Shown here piece after piece: positions 34,632-39,590 of a stretch of 39,590 nt of DNA (position 1 is the first letter of the stretch; the number at the start of each line of letters is the position of its first letter). Origin of the DNA: DASVRZ01 sp038228695 (GTDB taxonomy: Bacteria > Verrucomicrobiota > Verrucomicrobiia > Chthoniobacterales > DASVRZ01); contig JBBRPA010000033.1 in the NCBI GenBank assembly GCA_038228695.1, positions 1 through 39,590 of the forward strand, given 5' to 3'. The notes below the pieces were generated by a model. It did no database searches, was not told the origin of the DNA, and saw nothing but the letters and a program-made list of their open reading frames with translations. A program made the position numbers and the translations under genes.

Positions 34632-34647
34632 TTTCAGGCTCTTCCCA

Positions 34648-34807
34648 TTTCAGCCCTTCAGTATTTCAGCCCCTCAGCCCTTCACCCCCTCAGCCTTTCA
34701 GCCTTTCAGCTTTTCAGCCCTTCAGCTTTTCAGCCCTTCAGCTTTTCAGCCCTTCAGCTTTTCAGCCCTTCAGCTTTTCAGCCCTTCAGCTTTTCAGCTT
34801 TTCAGCT
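34648..34807. repeat. Right 8-bp repeat array, twenty units of TTTCAGCN
   Basis: Twenty consecutive octamers with consensus TTTCAGCC/T. Units 1-8 are partly degenerate (CTTCAGTA, CCTCAGCC, CTTCACCC). Units 9-18 alternate strictly between TTTCAGCC and CTTCAGCT, giving five copies of a 16-bp higher-order unit, and units 19-20 are both TTTCAGCT. The array ends 7 bases before the wzt ATG (34815) and therefore occupies the wzt ribosome-binding region. Reverse-complemented it reads NGCTGAAA, the same motif as the left array, so the two arrays can base-pair across the gene between them. Confidence 0.95.
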
Positions 34808-34814
34808 TTTTAAT

Positions 34815-36128
34815 ATGTCCGACATTGCCATCCGCGTCGAAAATCTCGGCAAAAAATACCGCATCCAGCACCAGCAACAGGGGGCGAGACAGTATAAATC
34901 CCTTCGAGATGAAATTGCGGATGTGCCCAAACGCCTACTGGCGCGCTTCAAGCCCAAAACTTCAGAACATTCTCAGATCAGCGCTTCAGATTTTCAGAGT
35001 TCCAGCGTTTCTCAAGAGGATTTCTGGGCCGTCGAAGATCTCTCCTTTGAAATCAAGCGGGGCGAGGCAGTGGGAATCATCGGGCGCAACGGGGCCGGCA
35101 AATCGACGTTACTTAAGCTCTTGAGCCGAATTACCGAACCGACAAAAGGAAGAATCGAAATTGAAGGGCGCGTGGCCAGTTTGCTGGAAGTCGGGACCGG
35201 TTTCCACCCCGAGTTGACTGGACGCGAAAACATTTATCTAAACGGAGCAGTTCTCGGAATGCACCGGCAGGAAATTAGAGGGAAATTCGACGAGATCGTC
35301 GCTTTCGCTGAAATCGAAAAGTTCCTAGATACGCCGGTAAAACGCTACAGCAGCGGCATGTATGTGCGCTTAGCATTTGCGGTTGCCGCCCACTTGGATC
35401 CGGACATTCTGATCCTTGATGAAGTGCTGGCCGTGGGGGACTTTCAATTCCAAAAAAAATGCCTAGGCAAGATGGGCGAGGTCGTTGCGCAAACGGGTCG
35501 CACCATTATTTTTGTTACCCACGATCTTGGTGCATTTCAAACACTCTGCAGGCGGGGCCTTTACTTGAACAATGGCACCCTGCAAGCCGATGGAAGCACT
35601 GCGGAAATCATCAGTATTTATCGCCAGAATACTATCACTCCCAGTCAGGCCATTTCAAACCGCAAAGGGAATGGGAAGTGCCAGTATGAGTCGTTCTATC
35701 TTGCAACAGACGAGGATATGCCTTGTGAAGAATTTTTTATGGGAGACACCCTCGTCTTGCATTGTGTCATCAAATTTCATGAACCACTGAAGTATCCCGT
35801 ATTGGCAGTGGATATTAAAAGTCCACTCGGTGAACTCTCCGCACACGTACTCAATCTGGACAGTAAGGTCTTGGAATACGCTGCTGGAACATACCGCGTC
35901 ACCGTAAGGATGAAGGACGTCTATCTGGCTCCTTCTAGCTACTCTCTGAACTTATGGGCAGGTGATCCCCAAAGTGGCGTCACCTATGATTTCATCGAAG
36001 GAGTTATCAACTTCACGCTGATACAAGGAAATCGCGTCAAGCGAGGAATACCATATCCGCCAGTAGCAAAAGCGTTTGTTCAGTCGGATTGGAATTTCGA
36101 AAGCACACCCAGTTCGATCACCCCCTAG
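34815..36128 (+). CDS. wzt: ABC transporter ATPase with C-terminal glycan-binding domain (Wzt)
   Basis: A 437-residue protein that powers glycan export through Wzm. It shows Walker A (IGRNGAGKST, residues 89-98), the Wzt-type Q-loop/E-loop region ASLLEVGTGFHPELTGRENI (121-140), signature YSSGMYVRLAF (178-188) and Walker B ILILDEVLAVGDF (198-210). Residues of about 270-437 form the beta-sandwich carbohydrate-binding Wzt_C domain that reads the glycan's terminal modification, consistent with methyltransferases in the locus. Between the N-terminal strand and the nucleotide-binding core there is a Ser/Gln-rich linker (about 49-68) coded by DNA with an 8-bp period like the upstream array. The start codon has no Shine-Dalgarno. 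Confidence 0.95.
   Translation: MSDIAIRVENLGKKYRIQHQQQGARQYKSLRDEIADVPKRLLARFKPKTSEHSQISASDFQSSSVSQEDFWAVEDLSFEIKRGEAVGIIGRNGAGKSTLLKLLSRITEPTKGRIEIEGRVASLLEVGTGFHPELTGRENIYLNGAVLGMHRQEIRGKFDEIVAFAEIEKFLDTPVKRYSSGMYVRLAFAVAAHLDPDILILDEVLAVGDFQFQKKCLGKMGEVVAQTGRTIIFVTHDLGAFQTLCRRGLYLNNGTLQADGSTAEIISIYRQNTITPSQAISNRKGNGKCQYESFYLATDEDMPCEEFFMGDTLVLHCVIKFHEPLKYPVLAVDIKSPLGELSAHVLNLDSKVLEYAAGTYRVTVRMKDVYLAPSSYSLNLWAGDPQSGVTYDFIEGVINFTLIQGNRVKRGIPYPPVAKAFVQSDWNFESTPSSITP
34960..35015. repeat. Degenerate 8-bp-period repeat inside wzt
   Basis: Seven octamer steps can be laid out: CTTCAGAA, CATTCTCA, GATCAGCG, CTTCAGAT, TTTCAGAG, TTCCAGCG, TTTCTCAA. Three are close to TTTCAGNN and the others are decayed. 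The start lies 312 bp (39 x 8) from the first unit of the right array, so even the phase matches, although that has a 1-in-8 chance of being accidental. It codes the Ser/Gln-rich linker of Wzt. The similarity may be by descent or by chance. Confidence 0.35.
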
Positions 36129-36143
36129 CCCGCCTTCACGTCC

Positions 36144-37382
36144 ATGCAGAAGAAGCCAGCCGTAGCGGTCGTATTTGAAACAGCCTATGATGCCCATGTT
36201 TCTAAGGATATTCTCGCAGTTCCGGTTCAGTTGGGGCTAATGCTCGGGAACCTGCCGGTTTATCTGTTGGCTAGACCGAACCCCTTTCAGACAAAGTTTG
36301 CGGATTACCTGAACTTTATTCCCTTCGGCGGGATGGTTGTTGAGAACAACGAGGCTCTCCTGAATCGCCGGGAAGAATCGCTTAGGTATAGTTCCGAATG
36401 GTATCATTCTGCCTGTCTACAAGCAGCTGACTACGCCAATGTGCTTTTTCTCGTTCCCCATTTTGGAGACGCTCTTCGCGGCTCTTTTGCCTTTTGGAAA
36501 AAAAATCGCGCACTGGGGTGGAGCGCGACTACATATGTGAAGCTCGATACGAACTCTGAGGGATTACTAAGGCAGTTGAAGGAACAGGAAGCGGGATCCG
36601 GAGTCAAACCTGTTATCAAACGGATTGTTAGGCGTCTCGAGAGAACCGCCCATGGACGAAAAATTTGTGCGTTCAGCACAGAGTCGCCGGAGACATTGCA
36701 CCTCTACCAGAAACTCCATCCCGAATTTTCCAATCGCACCTTTATGGTGAAAAATTGTCCCGTCCTGCCCAGATTTTCCGACAGACAGGTGCCGCAAATA
36801 TCCGAGCGCAGTAAGTCGTTTTTGGCTGTCGGTCGATTGGGGTCACCGCCGAAAGCAACCGACATACTGTTAAAAGCATGGCTAATCGCGGCCACCCGAT
36901 GCAATGGCTGGAACCTTCGACTCGTGGGCTCGGTTGAAGCCGGATTCAGAGAAACTTGGGACGCAATTCTTAAAAAAAACGATCTTCAGAAGAGTGTGGA
37001 GTGGGCCGGCATCATATCCGACCGGACGAGACTTTGGGACTATTACACCAGCTCCCGCGTGTTCGTTCTTCCCAGTCGCTGGGAAAGCTCCTCGACAACC
37101 TTGGGAGAAGCGATCGTGGCTGGGTGCGCTGCTATTTGCACTCCGGTGGGTGATGCTCCGCTCCTGCTGAAAGATTTTGCAACGGCACTTGTTCCCATAG
37201 ACAATCCAGAAGCGCTTGCTGAATCCATGATTGCATACGCTTGTTCCGAGACTCTTCTAGACGAGCAAATCCGTGCTTTGAAACTTGAAAGAAAGCAACG
37301 CCGTTGGGAAATTCAACTCGAACCAGTCGTTGGGAAAATAAAGCACGCTGTCTCAGCATCTCACCTTAACATTCAATGCTAA
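36144..37382 (+). CDS. Glycosyltransferase family 4-like protein
   Basis: The product has 412 residues with a GT-B C-terminal half: SFLAVGRLGSPPKATDILLK (start of the donor domain), LRLVGSVEAGFRETW, VEWAGIISDRTRLWDYYTSS, and the E-x7-E element in VLPSRWESSSTTLGEAIVAG. The N-terminal half does not show a standard glycine loop and is less conserved. It likely adds a sugar to the exported glycan on the cytoplasmic face. It starts 15 bp after wzt and its end overlaps the following methyltransferase gene by seven bases, so the genes from wzm to here form one export/assembly unit. Confidence 0.86.
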   Translation: MQKKPAVAVVFETAYDAHVSKDILAVPVQLGLMLGNLPVYLLARPNPFQTKFADYLNFIPFGGMVVENNEALLNRREESLRYSSEWYHSACLQAADYANVLFLVPHFGDALRGSFAFWKKNRALGWSATTYVKLDTNSEGLLRQLKEQEAGSGVKPVIKRIVRRLERTAHGRKICAFSTESPETLHLYQKLHPEFSNRTFMVKNCPVLPRFSDRQVPQISERSKSFLAVGRLGSPPKATDILLKAWLIAATRCNGWNLRLVGSVEAGFRETWDAILKKNDLQKSVEWAGIISDRTRLWDYYTSSRVFVLPSRWESSSTTLGEAIVAGCAAICTPVGDAPLLLKDFATALVPIDNPEALAESMIAYACSETLLDEQIRALKLERKQRRWEIQLEPVVGKIKHAVSASHLNIQC

Positions 37383-38335
37383 CAACTTTTTTTAGAAAGC
37401 AACTAGGTTACCTCTCCGCTCTTTTCGCAAAAAGACTTGCCGTGCTTTTCCCGGTTAGACTATTGCGTCATTTTTTGTCCACATTTGAAACCCGACAGGA
37501 ACGGGCGGAGATGGCCGGTTATAATATCATCCCGCGTGGCTACGATTCGCCCCTTCCCCAAAGGGATGAGATGGATTGGGAGCAACTTCGCCAACGAAGG
37601 CCTCTACCTGGAATCGATCTCCAGATGGGATCAGCCGTGGATCTGCTTAACACGATCTCCTGCTTCGCTCCAGAATTGGATTCATTTTCCGTCCAGAAGA
37701 CAACTGCATCGCCCTTCTGGCTATCAAATGGATGGTTCGAGGACTTCGATGTCGCCACCCTTCATTGTTTGCTAAGGCATCTCAAGCCAAAGCGCTATGT
37801 GGAATTGGGTTGCGGATTCAGTTCTTTCGTTAGCTCGCATGCTCTACAACGCAACGCCGTCGAGGGATTTCCCTGCGATGCGCTTTACGCAGACCCTTTT
37901 CCACGGCGCGATATCAGCGAAGCGCTACCGATTGGACATCAAATGAGAGTCCGTTCTCAAGACCTTTCCCTCGAATATCTTACAGGCCTTGAAGAGGGCG
38001 ATGTATTGTTCGTGGACACGAGTCATGTGCTTAAAGTTCAGAGTGACGTGGTTCATCAACTAACCCATATCTTCCCCCTCTTGAAACCTGGAGTGTGGAT
38101 TCACATTCACGATATTTTCACTCCCTACGACTACCTCGAAGAATGGATCAAGAGACCTCTTTCACTCACGTCAAACGAACAGTATGCCGTCGAATGTTTG
38201 CTCAGTGGGGGAAATCGATACCGTGTGGAACTGCCCCTTTACATGCTTTGGAGAGAACAACCTGAAACGCTCCTCAGTCTTTTGCGAAGGGGTAAATCGG
38301 AACCCCATAGCTTTTGGATCAGAAAGCAAATTTGA
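37376..38335 (+). CDS. Class I SAM-dependent methyltransferase (methyltransferase_24-like)
   Basis: A 319-residue protein with a ~130-residue N-terminal region of unknown role and a methyltransferase core: RYVELGCGFSSFVSSHAL (motif I), LYADPFPRRD, then EGDVLFVDTSHVLKVQSDVV, LLKPGVWIHIHDIFTPYDYL and EEWIKRPLSL. The FVDTSH and HDIF blocks recur in methyltransferases of polysaccharide loci. The acceptor is presumably a sugar or the chain end recognised by Wzt, which would couple capping to export (inference). The start overlaps the end of the glycosyltransferase gene. Confidence 0.83.
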   Translation: MLTTFFRKQLGYLSALFAKRLAVLFPVRLLRHFLSTFETRQERAEMAGYNIIPRGYDSPLPQRDEMDWEQLRQRRPLPGIDLQMGSAVDLLNTISCFAPELDSFSVQKTTASPFWLSNGWFEDFDVATLHCLLRHLKPKRYVELGCGFSSFVSSHALQRNAVEGFPCDALYADPFPRRDISEALPIGHQMRVRSQDLSLEYLTGLEEGDVLFVDTSHVLKVQSDVVHQLTHIFPLLKPGVWIHIHDIFTPYDYLEEWIKRPLSLTSNEQYAVECLLSGGNRYRVELPLYMLWREQPETLLSLLRRGKSEPHSFWIRKQI

Positions 38336-38360
38336 CGTCGCCGATCTATCGTTAAAGCCT

Positions 38361-39356
38361 GTGAAAACGACGAACGATTCGCTCATTCCAAGCCAAATCG
38401 GATTCAGCTCAACCGAATTGGCCATTATTATTCCCGCCTACAAAAGGCGGTTTTTGGCCCGCGCCGTTGAATCAGTCTTAGCGCAGAGCGACCAGCGGTT
38501 CAGGCTCTATGTTTTTGATGACTGCAGCCCAGAGGAGCTCTCGGCGATTTGTCTGCCGCTTCTGGATTCTGGCAGACATCACTTCCATCGCTTTCCCGAA
38601 AATCTGGGCGGGATATCCCTCGCGGATCATTGGTCGCGCTGCGTTCGACTGACGTCCGAATCTTGGGTTTGGGTATTCTCAGACGACGACATCATGGAAC
38701 CGAACTGCGTTGCCGGATTTTACGAAACGCGCCGCACCAGTCCTCCAGATACGACGGTTTTTCGTTTCAACACAGTTACTATAGACGGCGAGGACAACGT
38801 GATTCGCGTAAACCAACCGCATCCTCAGTTTGAGTCGCCGATCCAATTCGCCTATCATCGTTTGCGTGGCGAACGACTCAGTTTTGCACCTGAATATCTC
38901 TTTTCACGAAAGGCCTTCGACAAGGTCGATGGATTTGTTCCCTTTCCGGCCGCATGGGGTTCGGACGATGCATCATGGATGACTTTTTCGGGTTCTCACA
39001 CCATTGTGACCATCCCCACCGAACGTATTCGTTGGCGGATGAGTTCGGAAAACATTTCAGGACTCAGATCGACTGGTTCTCTTAAAGTCGAAGCAGCATT
39101 GCAGTATCTCGAGTGGCTCGCGAAATGGAGCGCTGATTCCGCTCGCCATGTTCCAGGTATCGACGCCAGCGAATTAGAAAAATATGCCTGGCTTTGGTTT
39201 CGGGGCAATCTGGCCAGTTTGCAGAGGAGTATCCGAATAGCTGAACTGATCTCGGTCTCTTCGCGTTTATCAAAGATCCTCCATAAAAAACGCTCCGAGT
39301 GTGTCTGGCTGCTGCTTCGATTTAACCTCAAGCGATTGCTAATCTTACGATCGTAA
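38361..39356 (+). CDS. Glycosyltransferase family 2
   Basis: A GT-A type glycosyltransferase. The recognisable domain begins LAIIIPAYKRRFLARAVESV and continues with RLYVFDDCSPEEL and the metal-binding SDDD in WVWVFSDDDIMEPNCVAGFY; DKVDGFVPFPAAWGSDDASW is the expected acceptor-side region. The start is uncertain. There is no ATG between the upstream stop and the domain; the GTG at 38361 gives 331 residues and leaves a 25-bp gap after the methyltransferase gene. The open frame reaches back to 38184, but that part overlaps the end of the preceding gene and looks non-coding in this frame. It is the last complete gene of the window. Confidence 0.85.
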   Translation: MKTTNDSLIPSQIGFSSTELAIIIPAYKRRFLARAVESVLAQSDQRFRLYVFDDCSPEELSAICLPLLDSGRHHFHRFPENLGGISLADHWSRCVRLTSESWVWVFSDDDIMEPNCVAGFYETRRTSPPDTTVFRFNTVTIDGEDNVIRVNQPHPQFESPIQFAYHRLRGERLSFAPEYLFSRKAFDKVDGFVPFPAAWGSDDASWMTFSGSHTIVTIPTERIRWRMSSENISGLRSTGSLKVEAALQYLEWLAKWSADSARHVPGIDASELEKYAWLWFRGNLASLQRSIRIAELISVSSRLSKILHKKRSECVWLLLRFNLKRLLILRS

Positions 39357-39370
39357 GGCTAACCCGGCTA

Positions 39371-39392
39371 TCTCGCTTTCCAATAAGCGAGA
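39371..39392. terminator. Hairpin downstream of the GT2 gene, possible terminator without U-tract
   Basis: TCTCGCTT (39371-39378) and AAGCGAGA (39385-39392) form a perfect 8-bp stem with a 6-base loop, 14 bases after the GT2 stop codon. No run of T follows on the plus strand, so it would not be a classic intrinsic terminator. In the remaining 198 bases to the window end I see no supported gene. Short minus-strand reading frames there look protein-like in places but are broken by stops. Confidence 0.35.
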
Positions 39393-39590
39393 GGAGTTCC
39401 AGAAATCCTAACAATATCCCGCCCTAGTTCCCGCCATTCGTTGACGAATCTAACCCAAGTTCCGCAGTTTGGTCATCGTCGAAAAATAGTTTACCATAGC
39501 AGTCCGTAAGTGCGTCGAGGGAGCTACGAAGGAAGGATGGTGAAACCGGGCATGTAGTGCCGAAGAGGGGGTTGTCGGGCTGTGCAGGGA

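Larger units (their letters stand above)
34218..34814 (+). mobile_element. Putative IVS-like insert between wzm and wzt (gene flanked by inverted repeat arrays)
   Basis: From the base after the wzm stop to the base before the wzt start lies a unit made of a left 8-bp repeat array, a four-helix-bundle gene and a right 8-bp array in the opposite orientation. The outer ends are near-inverted copies: TTTAAAATTCTGAAAG (34213-34228) against ATTAAAAAGCTGAAAA (reverse complement of 34799-34814). Ribosomal intervening sequences share this plan, with complementary ends that form a stem and a 23S-IVS-family ORF inside. No transposase and no target-site duplication were identified, so true mobility is unproven. 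Confidence 0.5.

Noticed and set aside
34648..34807. Octamer array as a CRISPR array
   Set aside because: The unit is 8 bp with no spacers and there are no cas genes.
34430..34813. Plus-strand open frame of 127 codons running through the four-helix-bundle gene and the right array
   Set aside because: It overlaps the recognisable IVS-family gene in another frame, and its second half is only a translation of the octamer array (Ser-Phe-Gln-Pro runs).

Overview
The window looks like a chromosomal segment of a Gram-negative bacterium, most likely of the Verrucomicrobiota or a neighbouring PVC lineage. That placement is inference from gene style: a GTP-type PEP carboxykinase, SufC-B-D behind a Fur-type regulator, FkbH/FkbM/TylF-like enzymes in a polysaccharide locus, and an IVS-type four-helix-bundle gene flanked by TTTCAGC-type repeats. 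No rRNA, tRNA, CRISPR array or classical transposase was found. No gene-free stretch exceeds 300 bases.

Positions 1-12000 are housekeeping or single-function genes, all on the minus strand. They are a large secreted repeat protein cut by the left window edge, two small unassigned proteins, polyphosphate kinase, an AspT/YidE-type transporter, a cyclic-nucleotide-binding-domain protein and PEP carboxykinase. The last three are packed head to tail (pckG, then cNBD protein, then transporter). A short intergenic region at 11864-12012 holds a perfect inverted repeat and a 21-bp-spaced direct repeat. It separates pckG from a divergent plus-strand operon: Fur-family regulator, sufC, sufB, sufD, for Fe-S cluster assembly.

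Positions 16000-39400 form a surface polysaccharide locus. A GT-C-like membrane protein reads rightward and meets an eight-gene leftward operon (25364 to 18012). That operon encodes three nucleotide-sugar SDR enzymes, an FkbM and a class I methyltransferase, an HddC-like nucleotidyltransferase, an HddA-like GHMP kinase and a GT4 glycosyltransferase. The set suggests synthesis, modification and transfer of a GDP-heptose-type sugar. Divergent from it are an MBOAT acyltransferase, an SGNH-like partner and an O-antigen ligase/polymerase-like protein. Next comes a leftward group (FkbH-like HAD protein, NodB deacetylase, TylF-like methyltransferase). Last is a rightward export and assembly group (Wzm, Wzt, GT4, methyltransferase, GT2).

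The most unusual structure is between wzm and wzt, two genes that are normally adjacent. A ~0.6 kb insert carries a four-helix-bundle (23S rRNA intervening-sequence family) gene between two arrays of an 8-bp repeat in opposite orientation: 6 units of CTGAAAGN on the left and 20 units of TTTCAGCN on the right. The RNA would fold into a long stem closing on the gene, as rRNA intervening sequences do. The insert ends right at the wzt start codon, and a degenerate stretch with the same 8-bp period lies inside wzt itself.
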